A DNA stretch of 64,000 nucleotides from Holacanthus passer (Eukaryota > Chordata > Actinopteri > Pomacanthidae): contig JAFREQ010000104.1 of NCBI GenBank assembly GCA_025331565.1, forward strand, positions 62,001 to 126,000, read 5' to 3'. Of the stretch, positions 11,601-22,140 are shown one piece after another (the stretch's first letter is position 1; each line of letters opens with the position of its first letter). The translations under genes and the position numbers were made by a program. The notes under the pieces were generated by a model that was not told where the DNA came from, did no database searches, and saw only the letters and a program-made list of their open reading frames with translations.

Positions 11601-13289
11601 TGTTTTACTGCTGCGTATCGAGCTCAGCCGGGTGGCGCTTTTACCACAGTGCTTTATGGTCAGATTATCTGTAATATCAAGGCTCTAATGATGACACAGA
11701 ATTACTCTTGCTTCAATTATGGAAGTTCGACGTGCTGACAAGAGCAGGAGACAGCGTTACATGGCTAAATACACCGCAGATCAGTCATGTTTAGCTTAAG
11801 AGGCTGTCACGTTTGGCACTACAAGACTGTTTTCTTCCTCTACCGACACAATAACAGATCGCACCTCCGAGATGAAACGCTGCGATGAAGAGTGGCAAAA
11901 GAACACATCTGAACATGCCCGAATCAATGTCTAACCCACATATTCTACGCCACTAAATTAGTATAGCTTTTAATTTTTTTTATACATTTTTTTCTATTTT
12001 GTTTTAATATCCTCAAACCCAGTAGCTATAAATGTAAAAGGAAAAGAAACCAAAAACCCCCTTTCCTCTTTTTTTTCAACCTGAAGCTAGTATTTCTTCT
12101 TAAGTTTAACTTGTAATATTATTAGTAGTAGTTTGTAGTATTAGTATCATTAATACTATATATTACTGTTCAGAACAATAAAAATGTTTGGTCCTTTGGT
12201 CCCTTAGGGGTGAAAGATTTGCAGTTCTACTGTAGCTAATGGAAACCTCAGTGACCTCCAAGAGTCATAGTTCTGCGCTTGCTGAGAGAGACGGTGAGAG
12301 AATAAGAGAAAGAGGGAAAGAGAAAGAAAGTCTGTCAGTGGATGTATAGAATAGCTTCTTTTTTTCCACTGTTTCTTGATCTTCAAGTTTTAACCCTCAT
12401 TTGTCCAGTACAGTAAAAGCCACAAGCGCCTCTTTCCTTATATATATGTGTATATAATATGTATATAGAAATCTATTTGTTGTTGCTGCTTTTTTTTGTT
12501 TGTTAGTTTGTTGCTTAATTAACAATTCAAGTCTCAACAAGAAAAAGTTCTGTTGTTCAGTCTCATCTTTTTTCAGTTTTTTTTTTCTTCTCGTCTTTCT
12601 CGCACTGTGCCATCTGTTACTGTTAAGTCCCCCGGCGAAGCGCCTCCTCCTCCTCTTTCGCATCTTCCTTTTTCTGCCGTAACCTATATCTTCACAAGTA
12701 AATGCTGATATGTCTTCAAAAATTCCTTATGTGTTGATTTTTTTAAAACATATTTTGCTTTCAAAGAAAAAAAGTTTAACTCCTCCGAGATATCTTCACG
12801 TGTCCTCTAAAACCTGGAAAATAGAAGAAAAAAAAAAAAGGCCATTTCAGATCTCACTGCTCATTAAACTGTCATTCCAAAGATCCATTTCTTTAAACTT
12901 TGGATAGTTCAATATGGCTCTATTATATTAGTGTAATGGTCTGGAGAGAGCTAACCCACACTGGCACACCAATCAATCTTTGTCAATCACCATGATGACA
13001 GATTTTCCTATAATTAATACTCCTGCTGTGCTGCATATGAAATGAACCCTTATAGTTTCTACATGACTGCAGATATGAAAACTCTAGAGACATGAAAACA
13101 TTTAGCTTTACATCCACTGAACAGAAATTAAATGCAATACATACAGATAAGAAAACTATAAGCTCTTATATCAAAATACCAGAAAAAAAAACAAGATTCA
13201 TCAGAAACAATGTTCAGGATCTAAATCTCGAAGCAGGGATGTGACAGGCTCACCTGTGCTGCTGCAATGAATACTGAAGGTAGGCTGTG

Positions 13290-13417
13290 TCAGTAAGGGC
13301 GGCTGGCATCCTTCGGTCTCTTTAGCTGGACTTTCAACCTCTTCATCCCAATCTGAAAGCCATTCATGGCTTGAATAGCTGCCTGTGCGCTAGCAGGGTT
13401 GTCAAAGCTCACGAAGC
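13290..13417 (-). CDS. celf5: CELF5 RNA-binding protein, last coding exon (end of RRM3, C-terminus)
   Basis: Read on the - strand, the exon completes RNP1 of RRM3 across the junction (KCFG then FVSFDNPASAQAA), continues IQAMNGFQIGMKRLKVQLKR and ends PKDASRPY with TGA at 13292-13290. The PKD..RPY-type C-terminus is a hallmark of CELF3-6. The acceptor TTCACAG lies at 13424-13418. The exon is 128 nt including the stop and starts in phase 1, matching the preceding exon. The segment after RNP1 also forms the nuclear-localising C-terminal extension known in CELF proteins. It shows no lesions. Confidence 0.96.
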
Positions 13418-16299
13418 CTGTGAAGACATGTGGGTTTATTAGCCTCATTGAGAATTAAGATAATCATGACAAGCTTTAATATAAGAAGAAGAAGAAGTCA
13501 ATATTTAGAGATGATGTCTTCTGTAAATGAGAAAAAAAAACTGCTGGAAAAAAAGGTAAGAGATGTAAACAAATATCAGTGTTTTCAGTGCTTGATGATC
13601 ATGGCCTGTCTACCTCCTGAAGGAGTCTAGATGGCGCTGTTGAGGCAGGTAGCACCTTCAGGCTGCCTTACAAATGCTCAGTGCCTGTGACAGTGTGCTA
13701 TAAAGTTTAGAATAAGAGTCTAACATGTCCACAGTGTCCACCAGTGTGTTCAGACTGGATTCTGACCAGCTGCTTCTCGTTGCACAACTTCTCATCAACT
13801 GTTGCAACAGCTCCAATAAACGACTCCAGATGCAACAAGTGTGTGAGTGCAACTGTCTTAAGGCTTCATTCTTGTGCTGTTGTTTCGTGCGTGACAGTTT
13901 TTCTCTGGAAGAGATATAATATTAAGTGATCCTTAAAGGAGGTATGCACAAAAGTGAGAGATATTCCAGAATTTTGTAGGTTAAGAAGGACACAACTGCA
14001 GGTTTAGGAGGGTTTAAAGGAATGTAATGAATCACTAATCTAATAGAAATAGTTCTTTTGTACATACAATACGGTAACAAAGATGAATTTATAAGTGTTT
14101 AGTAATATTGCAAAACCTGTTGTCCAATGTGTCTTTTACTTTAAGGTGCTTTCTGTAAAAATGTTTAACAAGACAGACCTTGTGATCTGTATCAGAGCAG
14201 ATTCCAGGTCATTGGTAATCCCTATAAATATTTTCTGTTTTTAACTTTATAATATCCTCTTCAGCACAGCTTTCTGACTCTCCCTCGAAAGCCCCAAAAT
14301 ACCAAAATGAATGAGCACAAGTCAGTGAGCAAAGTAGTTCGAGCAAAACAAGAGCAAACATAGTTCATCATGAGGAGACAAGTCTGCCGCAGACACAAAA
14401 ACCCCCTCAGTGCATTTCCCCAAGATACACCCCTCCTCAAATCTATGCTGAACATCCTGTTTTCATCATGTGTAAAAATAAAGCCTTGAGGATTCAGTGA
14501 CCAGAAACTGCAGCGGAGTGTGTCTTGGCTTGATGCGCTCCCCCGTGTGTGTGGTGTCATTAGGAACAGTCGATGACCCGTGAAAGACAGCAGGAGCCTC
14601 TCCGCGTCCACAGCCACCTGGGAGACACGTCTGCCCGGCCCCGCTCGGCTCTGGGTCGGCCCATTAGGGCGAAGGCTGGGCAGCGCCAGGAGGGCTGAGC
14701 GCGAGTCTGACGAAAGTATAGAGGCAGGGAAAGGAGGTGACCTCCTAACCCACCATCAGGTTAACACATTCGGGCTGGGAGCGGGAGATGAGATGGAGAC
14801 GAGATGCAGGCTTAGAGCTCTAAGCCCTCCGCTCACTCCTGTCACACATTACAAGTGCTTTCTCTCTGTTTCCCTGTCTTCTGCACACCATCAATCTAAG
14901 TTTATCCCCTCTTTCTCCTTTCTAGATTAATTACACCAGTGTGCCCCCTCCTTCCCCAGTCCTAACATTATGTTGTAAATGCATAGTGTATACGTCAATA
15001 CTGCAAATAGCTCTTCTTTCATGAATTTATATGTTATTAAGTCCCCCCAGGGAGACGGGACTGGCGATCAATTTTGCCCAGGGTTCTGCGGTTCCCTGAA
15101 GTGAAAACAAATGCTGATCCATAATTGTCCTTTGCCTCCCTCCAACCCCCCCCTGCCGCCATCCCTGCCTGCCTCCTCAAAGTTTGTATAAGCCCTGGGG
15201 CTTGTTGGTGTGTGTAGGCTGACGAAGCTAAATGGGATGGGAGGCGTGGAGGTGTGTGAATCAGCCTCGGCACTGAGGGTATTGACAGATATTGGGGTTA
15301 CAGAACGGTGATGTGGATGCTGATACAGCACCTCGAGGTTTTCAGGTCACACAGCTGCCAAACAGAAACAAGGACATAGGCTCTGATCGACTGCATCATG
15401 GCTAGTTTGGCTACAATGTATTCAGTGCCTTTTTTTTCTCTTCTGTAGCACTGACGCCAAAACACAACAGTCATCAAGATGCAAATTTAGGTCAATCAGC
15501 CAGGGGTAAGATCATTCAATCTTCTATGTCTGGCTGCTGTCAAACATCATCAGAATCTACAGCATCGAAACAAATGTTAATGTTTTTTTAAAAAATAAAT
15601 GTCTATTGTTTTGTGTGCAGGATGAAAACACACTTCCATTATTGTGAAAATGTAACTTACACTATGAAGCTTCGCGCCTCAGCTGTGAGTTTTTACACAA
15701 CACCCACAAATGTCTGAATGTTTAAAAAAACTAGGCGAGATCAGACTGCAAAAGAATTTTTGTTTTGTGAAACAACTCCTGAAAACATCCATTATACCAT
15801 TCCCTTGAATTTATTCATTTAGATACGTAGTGAGGTCATTTTCCCCTGCAGCTTCACATATAAGAAACTATATAACTTTGACTCCAAAAAAGTTGGGTTG
15901 CTTTTTAAAACAAATGAAACAGAATGTCTTAAGTTACTAATCCCTTTTCACATATACTCAAAAACAGGACAAATGTTTGACCTCTTCAAATTGACTTTTG
16001 TAAATATCTGCTTATTCTGAATTTGATGGCAGCAACATGTTTCAGACAAGTTGGGAGAGGAGCAACAAAAGACTGAAAGTGGTGGACTGATCCAAAAACA
16101 CCTGTGTGGATCATTCCACAGGTAATCAGGGTCATTGGTAACAGGTGAGTGTCATGATTGGGCATGGAAGGTTCATCCTGGAAAGACTCAGTTGTTCACA
16201 AGCAAGGATAGATGGAAAAGTAAAAGTCCTTTATTCTGAGACAAGGTGCTTTGTGTCGTGGACTCGGCAGCTGTGTGTGAGTGACAGTTAGTAACTCAC
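13418..16299 (-). other. celf5: celf5 last intron
   Basis: The intron runs from a GTGAGTTAC donor (ending 16299) to a TTCACAG acceptor. It contains a GC-rich patch at 14570-14720, a possible conserved block at 15040-15300 and a fish-wide interspersed repeat at 15880-16210. No other exon was recognised. Open frames at 14261-14617 and 14580-14930 lack family resemblance. Confidence 0.8.
15880..16210. repeat. Fish-wide interspersed repeat, non-autonomous
   Basis: Segments such as AACAAAAGACTGAAAGT, CCAAAAACACCTGTGTGGA, CATTCCACAGGTAATCAG and GTTCACAAGCAAGGATAGATG match a repeat I recognise from many teleost genomes, usually beginning near a TTGGGACGCTG-type end. Class was not assigned. It ends about 90 bases from the celf5 RRM3 exon. 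Confidence 0.55.
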
Positions 16300-16443
16300 C
16301 GAAGCACTTGCTCTGGTTGGTTGCCCGGTCCATGAAGACCTTAGAGGAGATGACGGTGCCGAAGGGCAGAAACATCTGCATGAGTTCATTGTCTCCAAAC
16401 TCCTGCGGCAGGTGGTATATGAACAGGTTACAACCCTCCGGAC
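16300..16443 (-). CDS. celf5: CELF5, RRM3 exon
   Basis: The 144-nt exon encodes GPEGCNLFIYHLPQEFGDNE, then LMQMFLPFGTVISSKVFMDR and ATNQSKCFG. NLFIYHL is RNP2 of the third RRM and KCFGFVSF, completed in the next exon, is RNP1. This is the most conserved CELF exon; the 144-nt size and phase 1-1 boundaries are those of the family. The acceptor is CTGTATCCAG and the donor GTGAGTTAC. A purine-rich run on the + strand (16447-16490) gives the transcript a long pyrimidine tract before the acceptor. Confidence 0.97.
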
Positions 16444-17563
16444 CTGGATACAGAGAGAGAGAGAGAAAGAGAGACGAGAGAGTGTTTGAGAGCTGTGAAT
16501 TTGTCATTTTGATCTATGCAGTCTTTCATGTCGACTAAATCAAGATAAGTGGAAATAGATTTTCAGGACCGTCTGTGACATTATCAGTGATAAAGCATAA
16601 CTGTTCTTAAACACACAAAAATTAATTGAAAAGTCCTTGCTTTGATTTGCTGATACTATGTAGATATTGGAAATGTATTTAAAAATTTACATTTAACCAC
16701 TTTTTCAGATTAAATGCGAATATGCTCTTGAAATGAATTTCGGGAGTCGAATATAAATCAAATAGAAAAAAAATAGTAAAGAGAAAAATATTGTACAGTC
16801 ATAGTTTTCTTTGTGCTTTTGGACCTGCTTGCGTACGCTTGAGCAAAACTAATAAAAAGAGTTTAAAAAAAAAAAAGAAATGAAACCTGTCATGTACATG
16901 ATGTTGAAAACTGAGAGCTTCATATGTAGCCTTCAATCATACTTTAACACCTACTGTCAGACACAGTTATTAACAAAATTTTAAATTTAAGACACAGCCA
17001 ATATCCAAAAGAACTGCTGTCACTAATTAACTTAAAATTACTTAACTTCATTGCAATCTGAATTATTATTGTGTAAACCTGCAGCAGGTGTGAGTGGAAA
17101 CCCTGTGAGTTACGTTCTACTTTTTTCATTCATTTAAATTTTGGGTTGCAGTCCCATCATTCTCACAGTTAGGGGTTTTATTACACCAGCTTTAATTATT
17201 ACTTGTGAAAAAAAGCATGAGCCAATGTAGACAATATACAGTAGAACCTATTTTTAAGATGCACAGTATAAAATTGTCTTATTAACATTGTTCTATCATT
17301 CTCATGCTTTATGTATCTATTACCTAAGATGAGACGTGGACTCTCAGCCGTTCCACTATTTATCTATTACAGAGGATGAGATGTGTACAGTGTTAAAGCA
17401 ATATTCCTCTCTTACCCCCACATTCTTCATATATGGATTACACAGAATGAGGTGTGTACAGTGCTGAAGTAATATTGGTCTCTCGCACTCGTCTTCTTTA
17501 TATGTCTATTACACGGGATGAGATGTGTGAAGTGTAAAAGTAATAATGTTCTCTCACCCTCAC
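16444..17563 (-). other. celf5: celf5 intron before the RRM3 exon, with tandem repeat
   Basis: The 5' end of this intron (its right edge here) is occupied by a 71-bp tandem repeat whose last copy spans the splice donor. Most of the rest is AT-rich with A-runs (for example 16864-16874). No other exon is visible. Confidence 0.8.
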
Positions 17564-17575
17564 CTTCTCTCTGCT
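17316..17575. repeat. 71-bp tandem repeat overlapping a celf5 5' splice site
   Basis: Units begin at 17363, 17434 and 17505 with T(C/G)(T/G)ATTAC, followed by GATGAG or GAATGAG, then GTGT(A/G)(C/A)AGTG and a CTCTC-rich end. The last two spacings are exactly 71. A shorter, 47-bp first unit starts at 17316. The third full unit runs past the GT donor (complement of 17562-17563) and about 12 bases into the exon. Confidence 0.75.
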
Positions 17576-17650
17576 GCTGCTGCTGGATGACCTGGGGTGG
17601 TTGGGGCAGTGTCTGGCCAATGGGAGTCAGCGTGGTGGCAGGGTAGATCG
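17564..17650 (-). CDS. celf5: CELF5, linker exon ending in poly-Gln
   Basis: The 87-nt exon encodes AIYPATTLTPIGQTLPQPPQ followed by VIQQQQQREG (the last Gly is completed in the next exon). This matches the CELF5 linker (pattern QYTA.YP...TPI....PQPP..QQQQREG) better than CELF3, CELF4 or CELF6. The linker between RRM2 and RRM3 carries splicing-activation function in CELF proteins. The donor is doubled: GTGAGGGTGAGA offers a second GT 6 nt downstream, which would insert Glu-Gly without changing frame. The acceptor is CTCTGCAG after a long pyrimidine tract (purines on + at 17655-17700). Confidence 0.93.
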
Positions 17651-17932
17651 CTGCAGAGAGGGAGAGAGAGAGGAGGGAGAACAAGAGGGAGAGGAGAGTA
17701 AAAACGGGGATCCCACTGAGAACGGATGCTTAAGGTCGATGACACAAGCATAACATGTGTAATCAAAGGCTCTCTGATGTTACGTTCTGAGGCACGGTCG
17801 GACAGTATCTGAATACATTCAGCCTCACACTCAGACTGTAGTTACCCAGCAGTAATGTTTCTAATTCTAATTCTGTTGCTGCTTTACTGTAAAGAAACAC
17901 AGCATTATAAACAAAGCATTCCCGTGTCCCAC
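17651..17932 (-). other. celf5: celf5 short intron
   Basis: A compact 282-base intron with a GTGGGACAC donor and CTCTGCAG acceptor, pyrimidine-rich before the acceptor. No other feature was seen. Confidence 0.85.
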
Positions 17933-18145
17933 CTGTGTATTGCTGTACTCCGGTGAAGGCTTGCTGGAGGGTGTCAGCAGCGGTGGGGCTCTGGGTGGAG
18001 TAGGGCGGCAGGCCGTTAGTGTACACAGTCTCCACAGCAGGGTGTCCGTTGGGCTGATGAGGGATGCCGGTGAATCCGTTGACGATGGGCGTGACGATGC
18101 TGGGCACGGCGGAGGTGGTGATGTTGGCTGGTGGAGAACTGAGGC
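17933..18145 (-). CDS. celf5: CELF5, linker exon
   Basis: The 213-nt exon encodes GLSSPPANITTSAVPSIVTP, IVNGFTGIPHQPNGHPAVET, VYTNGLPPYSTQSPTAADTL and QQAFTGVQQYT. NGF.G, GHPA.ETVY.NGL and AF.GVQQYT align with the CELF5 linker, while SPTAAD also recalls CELF4. It is rich in Pro, Thr and Ser and probably disordered. The acceptor ends CCCCAGCAG, an NAGNAG arrangement; the distal AG was chosen because it restores the CELF5-like SGL junction. Using the proximal AG would change the junction to Ser-Ala-Gly-Leu. The phases (1 in, 1 out) agree with both neighbours. Confidence 0.92.
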
Positions 18146-18301
18146 CTGCTGGGGAAAAAAAGGTTGACTGTTACTGGATCGTGAGTGTGTCTACATAGCT
18201 CTACATGATACTAACAAAACGACATAGTGCACATGTAAACATGCTTTTCTATTGTGTACAGAGAGTAAACAGTCACGCACAAACCCCAGCTCAAGCAGAT
18301 C

Positions 18302-18327
18302 TACACACACACACACACACACACACT
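18302..18327. repeat. (AC)n microsatellite
   Basis: About 12 AC units inside a celf5 intron. Confidence 0.9.
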
Positions 18328-18964
18328 CGCACAAACACGCAAAGCTTGTGACCGCGAGCTACACTGCATCTCCTCTCTAATGCAAGGACACGGGTGCGAC
18401 GTGAGTCTGTCACATATCCGCCGCTTGTCGTGACACATCCTGCAGGATAGCTGGGAAGTCAACCTGTGAAAAATGAGCCTGTCCGTAGTGTTTGTGCGAT
18501 ACCCTGCTGGCTCCTACTGCTCGAGATGATGAAACCACTATGCAACTTCTGAGAGAGAAAAGGAAGAAAAAAAAGAAAAAGATCTGGACTAAATAGAAGG
18601 AGATTGCAGGGGGAGATTTGCTTGAACGAGCAGGTAGCAAAAACACAAAGATGCCTCTTACTTTTATATATAATAAAAAAAGACAAAATAACAACAGTTG
18701 GCAGTTTGACAAATGGGTGGGTCATAACATATATGGTACACGCCTGAAAGGCAGTTGCAGGATGGTTCATGAGTGGAAATGAAATTGGATGCTGTCCTCT
18801 CTCATTCAATGCATTTTAAAAGGACCCTCCTTTGGAAAGTGTTTCCAATTATGCCGGGAACATCAAAGTACCCATTTTGAGCAGAATCTCACTGTGTGAT
18901 GGTCTCTCTAAAAGGGCTGCTCCGTGGCAAAGCATCCAAGCTCGTTCAAGTACAGCTCCCCTGA

Positions 18965-19094
18965 GGACCACCTCTCAATCTGGAAGCCCTCGCCCTGATT
19001 GGACGGAGCGCCCAGGTTGTCACGGAAACCCTCCAGCATGCCATATCCCTACAATCTGGTGCCTGAGTAAAGAACCTCCTGTGAGAGGTGGTCC
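18965..19094. repeat. 13-bp perfect inverted repeat, 104-bp spacer
   Basis: GGACCACCTCTCA (18965-18977) is exactly reverse-complementary to TGAGAGGTGGTCC (19082-19094). One such pair could arise by chance in 64 kb. Confidence 0.6.
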
Positions 19095-21534
19095 AGATAG
19101 GGTAAACAATCACATCCAGTATACACATAACACGCGCTGAGATTTATGCTAATGCCACTGTAAATATGCTGTACATCATGCGCTGAAACCTCCCACCGCT
19201 GAGTAATATCATCTACATATCCATATGGAATTGCTTTTCTTCTCCTTTACCTACAATTTTTCCCTGTCCTCTCCCTGCCTCAGCATTTAAGTCATGAGGA
19301 GGTTGACAGTCAGGCAGGCAACTGCAGTGACCAGGGGAATTGCCCTTGGTCCAGTGAGAGCTGTTGTGTCTTTTGCACTGGTTTTCTTTTTCTTTTTTTT
19401 TTTTTTGAAGCCTCCCCACGATTGCTTGTTTCCTGCGGAGCTGTGATGAATTAGACTGCAGCTTCAGCCCATTCTCCTACCAGGACCCTGGAGACTGCCG
19501 CTCCTATTCTGAGGGCTAGAGACAGCTAGTCTGCTCGGGCCACACGCACTCTACTGTACCGCCAGATAATGCACCCTCTCCATCATCAGGCAAATTCATT
19601 TTCCGAGGCTTAGCGGTGCTGTGGGAGCCGGCGTCTATGTATGTGCAGCAGTTGTAGTGGTAGTAGGAGTAGCGGCGGTAGAAGTAGGTGGTAGTGTGCA
19701 CCCCCTTTCATGCAATTACATAAGCTCTGGGGTCAGCGGTTGGATATGACATCTGTTGTAAAGGAGAACCCATGACAGAAGAGACAGATTGGGGCCACCA
19801 AGTCCAGTCAGGTTATCATGCTGGAAATGTCACAGTGTGGAATAAGCATAAGAATCATGAGTGTAATAAAGACAGCGCGGACATTGTGGTGAGGCAAAGC
19901 TCTGAAACATTTATACACAATAACTAAGCAGAAGTGAATGATAAAAAGTGCTACAGTAACTGGGTTATACATGTATTGGATCACAAAATGGGGTTACGAT
20001 ATAAGGAAGAGACAATAAGCAACACCATGGCCAATAAAACAATGATTACATGAGAAAGCCATGGTCATCATCTTTATCCTCACTGCCACAATGGTCCAAT
20101 ATCCAACACGAGCAGACCCTGAGAATGTTCCCCTCAGTTGAAATGGGGAGGTATTTCCTACTATCCCAAACTAGAAAATAACAAGACATTTTCATTTTAT
20201 ACCTCAGTGGACATATAGTTCTTGCATTGTGGGAAATTGTATTCATAGGCTGCTTACAATGCACACACAAGAATGCCCATATACATGTGGCTGTCAGTGA
20301 GTGCTGCGTGTACTGGCCTGTAATAATGACATGTTGTTCCCCGCTTTGAATACAAAGCTATGGGACGGCAGATTACATATTCTATACAGCCAGCTCTTAA
20401 CAATCAGTTCTCCACTCTTATTACTGCAAGAAAGAAGCATGCACTGCTAAACAGTATGTATATGTGTTTTTCCACAGTCACTATATTTATGTTATGGAAG
20501 CAGATTTCATATTCATATTCGTTCAGGCTGTTTCTTAGAGGGGAAAACTGTTGATTTGCTCCTTGCGATGATTGCTTCACGAAAGGAGTCTTCACATGCG
20601 ACAGAAGTATTTATTATGCTAATTATACATTCAAATCAACGAGGAATGCTATACCCATACTGGAGAGCGCAGTCATTACCAGCACAAGGACCGTCTTTCG
20701 CTGGAGCAAGCAATAAGCACTCAAAACAGATGCTTTCATCTAACTGATTTAAAATGTGATGCATTTAGACTCAAAGAGAAAATGCCTGTCTGGTCCTTAA
20801 AGTGTGAATAATAAATCTGAGCATGGGAAGGGCACCTTTTTTACAAGTTAGTTGGTATACCTAGAAAAACTCTGTGACTTTGAATACTGCCCCTTAGACT
20901 ACTAATAAATACTTGTAAAGCAAAATTTGATTGCAAATAATGTGTTTGTACAGATGTAACTGCACATCAAAATACAATTGTAAATGTCATTGAGGCACAG
21001 TCTGTTCTGTGTTAGATAACAGCTGATTCTTACCAATAATGTCATCTACAACTGCTTGTCAGATGTAGAGTCCTCCCCCTTAAAGGACATGTAAACCTAT
21101 TTTCTCAGTTAGCTTCTTACTACGAGTGATGGACTCCTACATGAACACGCAATTTTCTGCCATCAGAGTCTGATGACAGCTGGTGGGTTGCCAGTGTCAA
21201 TCAAATCTAATCAAACCACACCCACACGGTCCTGATGAAGCAGATTAGTTTCTTTACTGTTAAACTCTTAATAAAAAATACCTACAATGTTTTCTTTTTA
21301 CTTTGATTTTGGTTATTTGGTCATGAATATTTATTGTTATGAGGAAAAGTCAAGTTTTCAGGGGCTTGAAGTTTTAATTAAACACTTGCCATCATTACAA
21401 AGACCAATGATGTGCACTCAATCGCTATAATTTAAGGGATTTCTGCTTGGGTAAAGTAGCATTGGTGCCTTAAGTAATTAGTAAAATCTGCCTCCTGTTT
21501 GTCATCTCCACTTGTTAATGTTTGTGAGAATACG

Positions 21535-22140
21535 CTTGTATGCTGATGACGTCACTTTGTGCAGCTATGTAACATATCTGGATAAAGGCTGAAGTCAAAG
21601 CTAGCCTCAACAAATGAATAGATTTAAACTTGGGGAAGCATCTTTGAACCATTTAAAATACAAAGTTCACGATGTTCTTGAGGAAAAAGATTTCATCAAA
21701 GCTGGAACTAAACTTCAATGATTACAGAGTAGTGTCTACTGAAGAGCTCAGCCTTCTGGGAGTAACAATGAATAGCAAACTGTCAAGCTCCGAACACTTA
21801 ATCATCATCTCCATCAGGGCAGGCCTGAAAATAGGAGCTTGGAGGAAAGTTGCAAGTAAACAGAACATAAGGACACAATCTATAAAGCCCAGATCCGCAG
21901 TCTTGGAGTGTGCTCTAACTACAGTAGTCACCTTGGTCTGCTTGATAATGGAACAAAGCCCTAAGAAGTATTGGAGTGGACGAGGCCACTAGGTTTTCCC
22001 TGTTGGACCATCAGACTGTGCTGCTCACATCACATGCTCTGCAACAACACCTCTTTGGATAAAAGCTCGCTCCAATCTTCAGGTCAAATGTAGAATAGCC
22101 TCCCTGAGTAATGTGCAGGACAGATAAAAGATACAGGTCT
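21535..22140 (+). pseudogene. Fossil LINE reverse transcriptase fragment
   Basis: At 21539-21568 the frame reads YADDVTLCSY, containing the YADD catalytic motif of non-LTR reverse transcriptases. A second open stretch (21672-21992) encodes ELSLLGVTMNSKLSSSEHL, RAGLKIGAWRKVA and a region resembling LLGVTIDSKL...RAGQRLGALRKVA of Jockey/CR1/Rex1-type elements. After a frameshift near 21985 the reading TRFSLLDHQTVLLTSH follows, as in the end of these proteins. Frameshifts and missing segments show it is dead. The fragment looks 3'-biased, as expected for 5'-truncated LINE insertions. Confidence 0.75.

Larger units (their letters stand above)
8456..13289 (-). other. celf5: Inferred celf5 3' UTR
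   Basis: Downstream of the celf5 stop (read right to left) no further exon is visible. The sequence stays AT-rich with A/T runs and an ATAA-rich simple repeat (8590-8640) until a good poly(A) arrangement at 8482-8477. A UTR of about 4.8 kb fits CELF genes, which often have long 3' UTRs. Earlier - strand AATAAA words exist (for example near 11577), so shorter forms are possible. The block at about 9660-9810 looks more conserved than its flanks. No transcript evidence is available. Confidence 0.4.

Noticed and set aside
11400..11738. 112-codon + strand open frame
   Set aside because: Lies in the inferred celf5 3' UTR, has no splice or domain support and biased Gly/Arg composition from a GGAG-rich patch.
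14570..14720. GC-rich patch as a CpG-island promoter
   Set aside because: Short, in the last celf5 intron, and without a following first exon on either strand.
17564..17590. CTG/CAG run as an unstable trinucleotide expansion
   Set aside because: Only about four to five units, in frame as the short Gln stretch normal for CELF5.
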